From: an uncultured Dermabacteraceae bacterium
Lineage (GTDB): Bacteria; Actinomycetota; Actinomycetes; Actinomycetales; Dermabacteraceae
Length of the DNA stretch: 64,000 bases
NCBI GenBank assembly: GCA_946223075.1
Contig: CAMILZ010000001.1
Span: 1-64,000, forward strand
Reading direction: 5' to 3'
A program made the position numbers and the translations under genes. Positions 8,009 to 16,827 of this stretch are shown here, piece after piece. The notes beneath the pieces were generated by a model. That model saw only the letters and a list, made by a program, of their open reading frames with translations. It ran no database searches and was not told where the DNA came from. Every line of letters starts with the position of its first letter. Positions within the stretch are counted from its first letter, which is position 1.

Positions 8009-8728
8009 TTGACGCACGAGTTCGCTGAGTCTTTCTGCATAGGCAATCACCGAGGCTGCGTGGATGCGGCCGGGTTGGCGCGTCATGCGGTCAATGGGGC
8101 CCGAGATTGAGAGCGCCGCAACGACGCGATCGCTCGGGCCGCGCACGGGCGCGCTCACCGAGGCAACGCCAGATTCGCGTTCGCCAACACTCTGGGCCCA
8201 GCCGCGCCGACGCACCGCCGAGAGCATCGAAGCAGTGAAGCGTGCACCGTGGAGGCCGCGGTGGAGCCTATCTGGTTCTTCCCACGCGAGGAGGATCTGC
8301 GCGGCAGAACCCGCGCGCATTGTGAGAGTCGAGCCGAGCGGGACGGTGTCGCGAAGTCCGCTGGGGCGCTCGGCCGTGGCGACGCAGACGCGGTGGTCGG
8401 CCTGCCGGCGATAGAGCTGAGCGGATTCCCCCGTGTGATCCCTGAGTTCGGCAAGGATCGGGCCGGCGCTTGCGAGGAGTCGATCTTCACCCGCGGCCGC
8501 CGCGAGCTCGGTGAGGCGTGGGCCGAGGATAAAGCGCCCCTGGATATCGCGCGCGACGAGCCTGTGGTGTTCGAGTGCGACCGCGAGGCGGTGCGCCGTG
8601 GGACGCGCGAGGCCGGTCGTGCTGACCAGGTTGGCGAGCGTTGCGGGACCTGCTTCGAGCGCCCCGAGGACGGTGGCCGCCTTGTCGATGACGCCGACGC
8701 CGCTTCCCTCTTCCATCTGAATGTTCAT
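7997..8728 (-). CDS. IclR-family regulator beside leuCD
   Basis: A 243-residue transcription factor with an N-terminal winged helix-turn-helix (about residues 12-75, with LANLVSTTGLARPTAHRLAV as the reading head) and a C-terminal IclR effector domain (about 90-240). It is divergent from leuC, exactly the position of the actinobacterial IclR-type leucine regulators (LtbR in Corynebacterium, NdgR in Streptomyces). It probably represses leuCD and other amino-acid genes. The ATG has no Shine-Dalgarno sequence; a TAGTCT box lies 6 bases upstream, so the mRNA may be leaderless. Confidence 0.88.
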   Translation of the reverse strand: MNIQMEEGSGVGVIDKAATVLGALEAGPATLANLVSTTGLARPTAHRLAVALEHHRLVARDIQGRFILGPRLTELAAAAGEDRLLASAGPILAELRDHTGESAQLYRRQADHRVCVATAERPSGLRDTVPLGSTLTMRAGSAAQILLAWEEPDRLHRGLHGARFTASMLSAVRRRGWAQSVGERESGVASVSAPVRGPSDRVVAALSISGPIDRMTRQPGRIHAASVIAYAERLSELVRQAGV

Positions 8729-8734
8729 GGAATA

Positions 8735-8740
8735 AGACTA
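8735..8740 (-). promoter_or_regulatory. Candidate -10 box of a leaderless IclR transcript
   Basis: On the minus strand TAGTCT is followed by 6 bases and then the IclR ATG at 8728. This places transcription start at or next to the start codon, and there is no ribosome binding site between them. Confidence 0.45.
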
Positions 8741-8785
8741 GCGTCTCGCGATATGAAATGCGAGTGCTCCAGCTTCTGGACGTCC

Positions 8786-8801
8786 TTGAGACTTGACTCA
8801 A
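8786..8801. promoter_or_regulatory. Inverted repeat between the IclR gene and leuC
   Basis: TTGAG-N6-CTCAA is a perfect two-fold symmetric site in the 135-bp gap between the divergent IclR gene and leuC. It is a good candidate for the operator bound by the IclR protein to control itself and leuCD. Assignment rests on symmetry and location. Confidence 0.45.
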
Positions 8802-8863
8802 CGAGCCGCGTGCCCTCAAGGAAAGGGGCAGCGCGGGGAGACAACGATCGAGGAGTCATTCGC

Positions 8864-10300
8864 ATGGCGGGAACTCTCGCAGAAAAGGTGTGGCAGGACC
8901 ACGGCGTCCGCAAGGGCGAAGGCAATGAGCCGGACCTTCTGTACATCGACCTCCACCTTCTTCACGAGGTGACGTCGCCGCAGGCATTCGAGGGGCTGCG
9001 TCTCGAGGGGCGTAAGCCGCGCCGCGTCGACCAGACGCTCGCGACGGAGGACCACAACACGCCGACCATCAACATCGATAAGCCGATCGCTGACATCACG
9101 AGCCGCACCCAGATCGATACGCTGCGCAAAAACGCCGAGGAGTTCGGCGTACGAATCCACTCGCTCGGCGACGTCGACCAGGGCATCGTTCACGTCGTGG
9201 GGCCCCAGCTCGGGCTCACAATGCCGGGTATCACGGTCGTGTGTGGCGACTCGCACACCTCGACTCACGGCGCGTTCGGGGCGCTCGCCTTCGGTATCGG
9301 CACATCCGAGGTCGAACACGTGCTCGCGACGCAAACCCTGCCCCTCAAACCCTTCAAAACCATGGCGATCAACGTCGAGGGCTCGCTCAAGCCGGGCGTG
9401 AGCGCGAAAGACATCATCCTTGCGGTGATTGCGAAGATCGGCACGGGCGGCGGCCAGGGCTACGTTCTCGAATACCGAGGCGAAGCCATCCGGAACCTCT
9501 CGATGGAGGGGCGCATGACGATCTGCAACATGTCGATCGAGGCGGGTGCCCGCGCGGGCATGATCGCCCCGGACGAGACCACCTTCGGGTACGTCAAGGG
9601 CCGCCCTCACGCTCCCAAAGGGGAAGCGTGGGATGAAGCGGTCGAGTACTGGAAGAGCCTGAGGAGCGACGAGGATGCGACGTTCGACGCCGAGGTCGTG
9701 ATCAATGCCGATGAGCTCGAACCGTTTGTCACTTGGGGCACCAATCCCGGTCAGGGTCTTCCGCTTTCGAGCACCGTTCCCTCGCCCGAGGACTTCGCCG
9801 ACGAAAACTCGAAGGCCGCGTGCGAGCGCGCACTTGAATACATGGATCTCGAGGCCGGCACCCCGCTCAAGGACATCCGCGTGGATACCGTCTTCATGGG
9901 CTCGTGCACGAACGGACGCATCGAGGATCTGCGCGCGTTCACCGACGTCATTCGCGGCCGCGAAAAGGACCCGAACGTGCGCGTACTCGTTGTGCCGGGC
10001 TCGGCGCGCGTGCGCCTCCAGGCGGAAGCCGAAGGGCTTGACAAGGACATCCTCGCTTTCGGCGCGGAGTGGCGAAACGCTGGCTGTTCGATGTGCCTCG
10101 GTATGAACCCCGATCAGCTCGCCCCCGGCGAGCGCTCGGCCTCGACCTCGAACCGCAACTTCGAGGGGCGCCAGGGTAAGGGTGGGCGCACCCACCTTGT
10201 TTCGCCCGTTGTCGCCGCCGCGACGGCCGTGCGCGGAACTCTCTCATCGCCCGCCGACCTCGACAATCTCGGAGAAACCGACGCCGCGGTGCTCGCCTGA
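8864..10300 (+). CDS. leuC: 3-isopropylmalate dehydratase, large subunit
   Basis: Catalytic subunit of isopropylmalate isomerase, converting 2- to 3-isopropylmalate in leucine synthesis. The 478-residue aconitase-family protein carries the 4Fe-4S ligand motifs GSCTNGR and GCSMCLGMNPD in its second half, and VVCGDSHTSTHGAFG near residue 125. The ATG at 8864 (MAGTLAEKVW) follows AGGAG at 8851-8855. The same frame stays open far upstream to 8249, but that stretch is only the antisense of the IclR gene. leuD follows after 32 bases. Confidence 0.96.
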   Translation: MAGTLAEKVWQDHGVRKGEGNEPDLLYIDLHLLHEVTSPQAFEGLRLEGRKPRRVDQTLATEDHNTPTINIDKPIADITSRTQIDTLRKNAEEFGVRIHSLGDVDQGIVHVVGPQLGLTMPGITVVCGDSHTSTHGAFGALAFGIGTSEVEHVLATQTLPLKPFKTMAINVEGSLKPGVSAKDIILAVIAKIGTGGGQGYVLEYRGEAIRNLSMEGRMTICNMSIEAGARAGMIAPDETTFGYVKGRPHAPKGEAWDEAVEYWKSLRSDEDATFDAEVVINADELEPFVTWGTNPGQGLPLSSTVPSPEDFADENSKAACERALEYMDLEAGTPLKDIRVDTVFMGSCTNGRIEDLRAFTDVIRGREKDPNVRVLVVPGSARVRLQAEAEGLDKDILAFGAEWRNAGCSMCLGMNPDQLAPGERSASTSNRNFEGRQGKGGRTHLVSPVVAAATAVRGTLSSPADLDNLGETDAAVLA

Positions 10301-10332
10301 GGGCCGAGGGACGTTTGGAAAGGACTCACATC

Positions 10333-10944
10333 ATGGAAAAGTTCATCTCGCACACGGGCGTCGGCGTACCGCTGCGCCGCTCCAACGTTGATACCGACCA
10401 GATCATCCCCGCCGTGTACCTCAAGCGCGTGACGAAAACAGGCTTTGATGACGGCCTCTTCAGCGCATGGCGTCAGGATCCGGACTTCGTCCTCAACCGC
10501 GAGCCATACACGCGCGGCTCCGTTCTTGTTGCCGGTGAGGAGTTCGGCACGGGCTCGTCACGCGAACACGCGGTGTGGGCGCTTCGCGACTACGGCTTCA
10601 AGGCCGTGCTTTCGAGTCGCTTTGCCGACATCTTCCGCGGCAATGCGGGCAAGCAGGGGCTCGTGGCCGCGGTTCTCTCGCAGTCCGACATCGAGCAAAT
10701 TTGGAAGATCCTCGAAAACGCGCCGGGTACCGACATCACCGTTGACCTTGAAAACCGCGTGGTTGAGGTTGCTGATTCGACCTTCTCATTTGAGATAGAC
10801 GACTACACCCGCTGGCGCCTCATGGAGGGGCTCGACGACATCGGTCTCACGATGCGCCACGAAGAGGACATCACTGAATTCGAGAAGCGTCGCCCGTCGT
10901 GGCTCCCGAAGACGCTTCCCGCGCACACTGCCGACGACCAGTAA
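10333..10944 (+). CDS. leuD: 3-isopropylmalate dehydratase, small subunit
   Basis: Swivelling subunit that completes the LeuCD isomerase. The 203-residue protein has NVDTDQIIP near residue 20 and the substrate-recognition stretch GTGSSREHA near 75. The ATG at 10333 (MEKFISHTG) is preferred over the TTG at 10315 because GGAAAGGA at 10316-10323 is a proper ribosome binding site for it. It probably forms one transcript with leuC under the IclR regulator. Confidence 0.95.
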   Translation: MEKFISHTGVGVPLRRSNVDTDQIIPAVYLKRVTKTGFDDGLFSAWRQDPDFVLNREPYTRGSVLVAGEEFGTGSSREHAVWALRDYGFKAVLSSRFADIFRGNAGKQGLVAAVLSQSDIEQIWKILENAPGTDITVDLENRVVEVADSTFSFEIDDYTRWRLMEGLDDIGLTMRHEEDITEFEKRRPSWLPKTLPAHTADDQ

Positions 10945-11009
10945 GGGAGCGTTTTGCGCCCTCGGCGTACAACGGGCGCGTGTGCAGTTCTTTTCAAAGG
11001 GCTGTTCGG

Positions 11010-11015
11010 TATGGT
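11010..11015 (+). promoter_or_regulatory. Candidate -10 box for murA
   Basis: TATGGT lies 47 bases before the murA ATG, and GGAAAGGG sits between them as ribosome binding site. The -35 region is weak, so this is a tentative promoter. Confidence 0.3.
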
Positions 11016-11062
11016 GAGACGGTTACCTGTGGGCTCAGGCCGGAAAGGGAATCAACTCCACT

Positions 11063-12379
11063 ATGACCTCAAGCTTCTATGTGCGTGGCGGCAAGCCGCT
11101 CGAAGGTGAGATCACCGTTCGCGGTGCGAAGAACTTGGTCTCCAAGGCCATGGTCGCGGCTCTCCTCGGAGAAACCGAAAGCTTCCTCACGAGCGTTCCC
11201 GACATCAGCGATGTCAGGATTGTGAGCGAGCTTCTTCGCGTGCACGGCGTCAAGATCGAGCGCGACAAGGAGGCGGGGACCCTCCACATGGACCCCTCCA
11301 ACGTCGAGCGCGCCCACGTGGCCGACATCGACGCCCACGCGGGTAGCTCGCGTATCCCGATCCTCTTCTGCGGCCCCCTGCTGCACCGCCTCGGCGAAGC
11401 CGTGATTCCCGATCTCGGCGGCTGCCGAATCGGCACGCGCCCGATCAACTACCACCTTGACGTGCTGCGCAACTTTGGCGCGCACGTCGATAAGCGCGAG
11501 CACGGTATCTACATCACGGCACCCGACGGCCTTCGCGGAGCCAAGATCCGCCTCGAGTATCCGAGCGTTGGTGCGACCGAGCAGGTGCTGCTCACGGCCG
11601 TGCGAGCGCAGGGCATCACGGAACTCGAGAACGCCGCCGTTGAGCCCGAGATCGAGGACCTCATCGCCGTGCTCCAGAAGATGGGCGCGATCATTTCGCT
11701 GCGCACCGATCGCACGATCGTGATCGAAGGCGTGGAAAAGCTGCACGGCTACCGCCACCGCTGCATCCCCGATCGAATCGAGGCCGCGAGCTGGGCGTGC
11801 GCGGCTCTCGTGACGCACGGCGACGTATTCGTGCGTGGCGCCGAGCAGAAGGCCATGGGCACGTTCCTCAACGTCTTGCGCAAGATCGGTGCCGGCGTTG
11901 ACATTCACGACGACGGCATCCGCTTCTACGACACGGGCAAGGGACTTTCCTCCGCCGCGATCGAGACCGACGTTCACCCGGGGTTCATGACCGACTGGCA
12001 GCAGCCCCTCGTTGTGCTTCTCACCCAAGCAAACGGCATTTCGATCGTCCACGAAACCGTGTACGAAAACCGCCTCGGTTTCACGAGTGCGCTCAACGAC
12101 ATGGGCGCGCAAATCCAGGTGTATCGGGAATGCCTCGGCGGTTCGCGTTGCCGCTTCGGCCAGCGCAACTACAACCACTCGGCGGTCGTGAACGGCCCGC
12201 GCCCGCTCAAGGGCGCGGAAATTACGGTCCCGGATCTCAGGGGCGGGTTCAGCTATCTCATCGCGGCGCTCGGTGCCGACGGCACTTCGCAGATTCACGG
12301 CATCGACCTCATCGATCGAGGCTATGAATCATTCAGGGATAAGCTCACGAAGCTTGGCGCGGAATTTTGGGAAGAGTGA
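11063..12379 (+). CDS. murA: UDP-N-acetylglucosamine 1-carboxyvinyltransferase
   Basis: Transfers enolpyruvate from PEP to UDP-GlcNAc, the first committed step of peptidoglycan synthesis. The 438-residue protein has the two-domain EPSP-synthase-like fold, the N-terminal lysine motif RGAKNL near residue 21, and the catalytic cysteine at about 121 in GGCRIGTRP. Because this cysteine is present, fosfomycin sensitivity at the target is expected; some actinobacteria have Asp here. ATG 11063 follows GGAAAGGG. It begins a plus-strand group continuing to gpsA and ddl. Confidence 0.93.
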   Translation: MTSSFYVRGGKPLEGEITVRGAKNLVSKAMVAALLGETESFLTSVPDISDVRIVSELLRVHGVKIERDKEAGTLHMDPSNVERAHVADIDAHAGSSRIPILFCGPLLHRLGEAVIPDLGGCRIGTRPINYHLDVLRNFGAHVDKREHGIYITAPDGLRGAKIRLEYPSVGATEQVLLTAVRAQGITELENAAVEPEIEDLIAVLQKMGAIISLRTDRTIVIEGVEKLHGYRHRCIPDRIEAASWACAALVTHGDVFVRGAEQKAMGTFLNVLRKIGAGVDIHDDGIRFYDTGKGLSSAAIETDVHPGFMTDWQQPLVVLLTQANGISIVHETVYENRLGFTSALNDMGAQIQVYRECLGGSRCRFGQRNYNHSAVVNGPRPLKGAEITVPDLRGGFSYLIAALGADGTSQIHGIDLIDRGYESFRDKLTKLGAEFWEE

Positions 12380-12412
12380 GAACTGATCAACTCTCAATTT
12401 GAGGAGCTTGCG

Positions 12413-13006
12413 GTGAATGAGAATCCTCCTGCGCACGTGACCGATGCCTCGCACGAGCGCTATACGTCTCTCGCGCTTCGCGATGTCCCGGTCCCGGACT
12501 ACTGCGATGTGGTCATCGTGCCCACGAAGGGCGTGGACGAACCCGATCCGCGCGTGTGGGCCGAAGCGATTTTCTCTCACGAAAACGCGACGCTCACCTC
12601 GCGCGGTGCACGAGCCGTTCGCGACGAAGCGATTCGCCTCTTTGATCTCGTGCCCCCGCCCGAACGCGAACGCTATGTGAGCGAAGTTCAGGGCTCGGAG
12701 GCGCTCATTATCGACGACACGCCGTCGCTGACGATCCGCATCGGTGTTGCCGTCGAGCCCGGTGGCGACCTCGTGCGGATCACGACCGCGGTCAAGTACC
12801 GCACGATCCGCGGTCGCCTTACGTTTGGGCCGCGCCGCATGATGCACGCCGCGGCGATCCACACGCTCGCGAAGCGTGCCCCGGCGACTCTGAGGCGTCG
12901 CGAGGCCGCGCAACTCACAGCCGCAAGTCCGCGCCGTGCCGGGCTTACGCGTGGCATTCGACGCAATCGTCGATTGACGTCGGGCGATGGTGAACGCGCC
13001 AACTGA
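12413..13006 (+). CDS. Conserved-looking protein of unknown function between murA and gpsA
   Basis: A 197-residue soluble protein that I do not recognise. The start is GTG with GAGGAG 6 bases upstream. The middle (about 95-145) looks like a beta-rich domain (LIIDDTPSLTIRIGVAVEPG, then VRITTAVKYRTIRGRL), and the last 40 residues are rich in arginine. There is no signal peptide or membrane segment. In many actinobacteria a 1-acyl-glycerol-3-phosphate acyltransferase stands at this position; its HX4D motif is absent here, so this is not that enzyme. Its end overlaps the gpsA start by 20 bases, suggesting coupling to phospholipid precursor synthesis. Confidence 0.7.
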   Translation: MNENPPAHVTDASHERYTSLALRDVPVPDYCDVVIVPTKGVDEPDPRVWAEAIFSHENATLTSRGARAVRDEAIRLFDLVPPPERERYVSEVQGSEALIIDDTPSLTIRIGVAVEPGGDLVRITTAVKYRTIRGRLTFGPRRMMHAAAIHTLAKRAPATLRRREAAQLTAASPRRAGLTRGIRRNRRLTSGDGERAN

Positions 13007-14009
13007 CGCGGGCGCTCCCGCGGGGCACATCGCCGTTCTTGGTGCCGGCTCCTGGGGCACGGTCTTTTCGCACATGCTTGCGAAAGGCGAGAACAACGTG
13101 CGCCTCTGGGCACGACGGGAGGAGCTCGCTTCCGAGCTCAACGAGACCCGCATGAATGCCACCTACGTGCAGGGCCTTGCGCTTCCCGCGCGCGTGCGCG
13201 CCTCGAGCGATATCGCGCACGTCCTTGAAGGCGCGCGCGGCATCGTGCTCGCGGTTCCCGCGCAGTCGCTGCGCCGATGCCTCGAGTCGTGGCCGCGCTT
13301 GCCCCACGTCCCCGTCGTTTCGCTCATCAAAGGTATCGAGCGGGGGAGCAACGAGCGCATGTCGCAGATCCTCGCCGATGTCGGAGGCGTGAGCGAAAAT
13401 CTCATCGCGGTGCTTTCGGGGCCAAACCTCGCGCGCGAGATCGCGCTTGAACAGCCGTGTGCCTCGGTCATCACGTCCTCGAGTGAAGGGGCGGCTCGCG
13501 AGGTTGCCTCGTGGTGTTCGGCGCCGTACTTCCGCGCGTACGTGAGCCGGGATGTCACCGGTGTTGAAGTCGCAGGGGCAATGAAGAACGTGATCGCGAT
13601 CGCGGTGGGCGCCGCGGCAGGCCTCGGCTACGGCGATAACACGCGCGCCTCGCTGATCACGCGCGGCCTTGCCGAGATTACGCGGCTCGGAGTCGCGCTC
13701 GGTGCGGAAGCCTCGACGTTTGCGGGCCTCGCGGGGATGGGGGATCTCGTTGCCACGTGCGCGTCGCCGCTCTCGAGGAATTTTCGTTTGGGGAAAGCGC
13801 TCGGTGAAGGGCAGAGCCTCGAGCAGGCCAAAGCAAGCGTCGGACAAACCGCCGAGGGTGTGCCCACGGCGCGGGCGGTTGCGGATCTTGCCGAACGTAC
13901 CCACCTGGATCTGCCCATTACGCGCGCCCTCGTCGATGTCGTCGATCGCGGGCGTAATATTGCCGAGGTGACGAGCGCGCTGCTTTCGCGCTCCGTCCGA
14001 TTCGAATAG
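12987..14009 (+). CDS. gpsA: Glycerol-3-phosphate dehydrogenase [NAD(P)+]
   Basis: Reduces dihydroxyacetone phosphate to sn-glycerol 3-phosphate for phospholipid synthesis. The 340-residue protein has the Rossmann motif GAGSWGT near residue 18, SGPNLAREI near 146, the catalytic-lysine region GAMKNVIAIA near 197, and a C-terminal all-helical domain. The ATG at 12987 lies inside the end of the upstream gene. ddl follows after 10 bases, the usual actinobacterial arrangement. Confidence 0.94.
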   Translation: MVNAPTDAGAPAGHIAVLGAGSWGTVFSHMLAKGENNVRLWARREELASELNETRMNATYVQGLALPARVRASSDIAHVLEGARGIVLAVPAQSLRRCLESWPRLPHVPVVSLIKGIERGSNERMSQILADVGGVSENLIAVLSGPNLAREIALEQPCASVITSSSEGAAREVASWCSAPYFRAYVSRDVTGVEVAGAMKNVIAIAVGAAAGLGYGDNTRASLITRGLAEITRLGVALGAEASTFAGLAGMGDLVATCASPLSRNFRLGKALGEGQSLEQAKASVGQTAEGVPTARAVADLAERTHLDLPITRALVDVVDRGRNIAEVTSALLSRSVRFE

Positions 14010-14019
14010 AGGAGCCCAC

Positions 14020-15120
14020 GTGCACACCATCGCACTGATCTTTGGCGGCCGTTCAAGCGAGCACGGTATTTCGTGCGTGACCGCGGGCGGTATTCTGCGC
14101 CAGATTGACCGCTCGCGCTTTTCCGTCGTGCCCATCGGTGTGACGAGCGAGGGTCGTTTTGTCGAGGTGACGGGCGATCCCGACCACTGGCAGATCGTTG
14201 ACGGCGTGGCCCCGCACGTGCCCGAGACCGGCGACGAGATCATCCTCCAGCAGTCGCGCCTCGGCAAAGGAAAAGTGGAGCTGCGCGTTGTGCGCGAAGG
14301 CGGCCGCATCGAACACCTCGCCGATGTTGACGCAGCGTTTCCGCTGCTACACGGGCCCTACGGCGAGGATGGCACGATTCAGGGGCTTTTCGAGTTGTGG
14401 GACGTGCCCTACGTCGGCTCGGGCGTGCTCGCCTCGGCAGTGTCGATGGATAAGGACTTCACGAAGCGCATTCTCGAGGGCGCGGGATTGGGGGTTGCAC
14501 GCGGCGTGGTGGTGCATGCGCGCGAGCCGCGCGAGAGTGTTCCGGGGCGCGTCGCGGATCTCGCCTTCCCGCTCTTTGTGAAGCCGGCACGCGCAGGTTC
14601 GAGCTTCGGTGTCACGAAGGTCGACGCGCTCGAAAATCTTGACTCGGCACTTGACGAGGCCTTCCGCTTTGACCCGAAGGTGCTCATTGAACAGGGGGTC
14701 GTGGGGCGCGAAGTCGAATGCGGCGTGCTTCAGGGCCGACGCGGCGAGAAACCGCGCACGAGCCTCCCCGGCGAGGTCGTGATCGGTAACGATCTCGAGT
14801 TCTACGATTACGAATCGAAGTACTTCGGCAAGGGCACCGTCACGATTGATATCCCCGCGTCGATTCCCGAGGCACACATCGCTTCTGTGCGCGAGGTTGC
14901 CGCGCGCGCCTTCGAGGCTCTCGAACTCGAAGGGCTTGCTCGCGTGGACGTATTCGTCACCGAGGGCGGTGACGTGGTCGTCAACGAAGTCAATACGATG
15001 CCGGGCTTCACGCAGATCTCGATGTTCCCCGTTCTGTGGGAGAACATGGGGCTTGCCTACACCGCTCTCATTTCGCACCTGATCGACAACGCCCTGGAGC
15101 GTGGCGTGGGGCTCCGCTAA
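14020..15120 (+). CDS. ddl: D-alanine--D-alanine ligase
   Basis: ATP-dependent joining of two D-alanines for the peptidoglycan stem peptide. The 366-residue ATP-grasp enzyme begins IALIFGGRSSEHGISC, has LHGPYGEDG near residue 109, the ATP-binding FVKPARAGSSFGV near 186, and the C-terminal metal-binding VVNEVNTMPGFT near 324. The start is GTG 14020 with GAGGAG upstream. It converges on the DUF3515 lipoprotein gene with an 18-base gap. Confidence 0.95.
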   Translation: MHTIALIFGGRSSEHGISCVTAGGILRQIDRSRFSVVPIGVTSEGRFVEVTGDPDHWQIVDGVAPHVPETGDEIILQQSRLGKGKVELRVVREGGRIEHLADVDAAFPLLHGPYGEDGTIQGLFELWDVPYVGSGVLASAVSMDKDFTKRILEGAGLGVARGVVVHAREPRESVPGRVADLAFPLFVKPARAGSSFGVTKVDALENLDSALDEAFRFDPKVLIEQGVVGREVECGVLQGRRGEKPRTSLPGEVVIGNDLEFYDYESKYFGKGTVTIDIPASIPEAHIASVREVAARAFEALELEGLARVDVFVTEGGDVVVNEVNTMPGFTQISMFPVLWENMGLAYTALISHLIDNALERGVGLR

Positions 15121-15138
15121 AAGCTCGTGCGCTGAGGA

Positions 15139-15669
15139 CTACTCGGCATCCTCGAGCGCGAGACAACGCCCTCCCGATTGCGGAATCTGCGAGAGAAGGC
15201 CCGCAAGATCGATCGCCGCGGCACTCGGCTGATCCGGTGCGACCTCGCGCGGCACGGTGAGGTCAACGGCGGGTTCGCGACCGTAGGTTGTCATATGCAC
15301 GATCCCTCGTTTCTCGTCTTCTTTGACGATCCAATCGATCTCCGTACCGTTGCGCGAGGCGATCGTTGTGCACAGATCGGTTGTGGGCGGGGGAGGGGTC
15401 ACGCCGCATCGAAGCACGATCGTGCTGTCCCCGGATCCCCACGCCGCCGTTGATTGGGCCGTGGTTTCGCTTCGGTTGAGGCCGAGAAGGACATCCGGGA
15501 GCGCCACCATGACCTCGGCGCAGCGCGGGCTTGCGGGGGCTGCTTCGGGCTGCGGAACGACGACGGCACCACACGAGGCAAGGGTGAGGATGCTTCCGAT
15601 CGCGAACGCAACACCGGTTGCGCGGCGAGGAACACGCTCGCGAGCATCGAGCGGGGGCGTGGGAATCAT
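15139..15669 (-). CDS. DUF3515-type lipoprotein
   Basis: A 176-residue secreted lipoprotein. A hydrophobic signal sequence ends in the lipobox LASC at about residues 30-33, so the mature protein is lipid-anchored at the outer face of the membrane. Two later cysteines (in VLRCGV and TDLCTT) may pair. Its place between ddl and thiL, together with its size, fits the actinobacterial DUF3515 family of unknown function. The ATG at 15669 lacks a Shine-Dalgarno sequence; TAGGCT lies 7 bases upstream, pointing to a leaderless mRNA. Confidence 0.75.
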   Translation of the reverse strand: MIPTPPLDARERVPRRATGVAFAIGSILTLASCGAVVVPQPEAAPASPRCAEVMVALPDVLLGLNRSETTAQSTAAWGSGDSTIVLRCGVTPPPPTTDLCTTIASRNGTEIDWIVKEDEKRGIVHMTTYGREPAVDLTVPREVAPDQPSAAAIDLAGLLSQIPQSGGRCLALEDAE

Positions 15670-15676
15670 GAACACT

Positions 15677-15682
15677 AGCCTA
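15677..15682 (-). promoter_or_regulatory. Candidate -10 box of the DUF3515 gene
   Basis: TAGGCT on the minus strand lies 7 bases before the ATG at 15669, with no ribosome binding site between. The same hexamer and spacing recur before coaD and the S9 peptidase gene. Confidence 0.45.
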
Positions 15683-15735
15683 ACTCTCTGACCGAGTAGT
15701 GAGTGCCTGGACGGAAGCTGATAATCTTGGTGACC

Positions 15736-16827
15736 ATGAGCGAGAAGTACGCACTGACGCCCCGCACCGAGCAGCTTTTCCCCGAAGGGCCGCACGTCAC
15801 GGTGCGGTTCCTCGACCACTCGAGCGATGCTGAGCTGAAGCAGTACTGGGATCTTCACCGCGTGCTCGACGAAGAATTCTGCGGCTCCCACGAGCGCCGC
15901 ACGCCGGCCGAGCTTCGCGCTGAACACGAGGACACCGAGAAGAAGCGTTCGTATCATCTCGTGGCGGAGATCGAGAGCCTCGAAGGTGCGCGCATGATCG
16001 CCGGGCTCGCGGAGCTTGCGCTTCCGCTGAGCGAGAATACCGATACGCAAGAAGTCGAGCTGGTCGTGTACCCCGCGTGGCGCGGCAAGGGCATAGGCAC
16101 GATGCTCATGGATGCTCTGCGCGAGGTCATGAAGAGTGAAGGGCGCCCGAAGGCATTCGGATACGCGCTTACCCATGCGGATTCGACCCAGGAGGAAGAG
16201 GAGCTTCCCGCTTCAAGAATCGCGACCGGGCTCGGCCTTAGCAAGACTGCTACGGAGTTCGTGAGCACCGTATCCCTCCCACTCGATCGTGACCTCGTGG
16301 AGGATCTTCACGTTGAGGTCGAGGCTTCCCTTGGCAAATACCGCATCATCACGTGGGAAGGCGACGTGCCCGAGGAGCACATGGATCAGTGGTGCGTGCT
16401 CCTCAATCAGATGAGTGCGGATGTTCCGAGCGAGAAGTCCGAGCTCGAGACGCCCGAGTATGACGAAGAGCGAGTACGAGCGATCGAAGCCAGGAGCGCC
16501 GCGCGTGGGTATCGACGCCTCACCGCTGTGGCCCTCGCCCCGAATGGGAGCTTCGCGGGTACCTCGTACGTGATGTTCCGCGAGGACGGCTCGAGACTTG
16601 GCGAACAGGCCATCACTGTAGTCATGCCCGAACATCGGGGCCACAACCTTGGCCTTGCACTCAAGCTCATGACGCATCGCCTCTTGACCGAGACCGAGTC
16701 GAAGGTCGACGTGATCCGGACGTACACGAACCACACCAACACGCATATCAATGCCGTGAATGAACGTCTCGGCTATCGCACGGTCGCGAAGGAGCTGGCG
16801 TTCGAGGGCGAGCTCAAGGAGATGTGA
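15736..16827 (+). CDS. Acetyltransferase with two GNAT domains
   Basis: A 363-residue cytoplasmic protein with two GNAT folds. The first acetyl-CoA loop is RGKGIG in VYPAWRGKGIGTMLMDAL near residue 122; the second is RGHNLG in VMPEHRGHNLGLALKL near 302. The substrate cannot be told; double-GNAT proteins of this layout include mycothiol synthase (MshD), but I see no specific MshD signature. The ATG at 15736 is used, with an in-frame GTG at 15730 as alternative. A TAATCT box 8 bases upstream and no clear ribosome binding site suggest a near-leaderless mRNA. It abuts thiL. Confidence 0.8.
   Translation: MSEKYALTPRTEQLFPEGPHVTVRFLDHSSDAELKQYWDLHRVLDEEFCGSHERRTPAELRAEHEDTEKKRSYHLVAEIESLEGARMIAGLAELALPLSENTDTQEVELVVYPAWRGKGIGTMLMDALREVMKSEGRPKAFGYALTHADSTQEEEELPASRIATGLGLSKTATEFVSTVSLPLDRDLVEDLHVEVEASLGKYRIITWEGDVPEEHMDQWCVLLNQMSADVPSEKSELETPEYDEERVRAIEARSAARGYRRLTAVALAPNGSFAGTSYVMFREDGSRLGEQAITVVMPEHRGHNLGLALKLMTHRLLTETESKVDVIRTYTNHTNTHINAVNERLGYRTVAKELAFEGELKEM

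Noticed and set aside
8249..8863. A 205-residue N-terminal extension of LeuC in the same frame.
   Set aside because: It is the antisense of the IclR gene; the LeuC family starts at 8864, where a ribosome binding site is present.
10956..10979. GCGCCC/GGGCGC hairpin after leuD as a terminator.
   Set aside because: Only 6 bp, a 12-base loop and no T-run; too weak to call.
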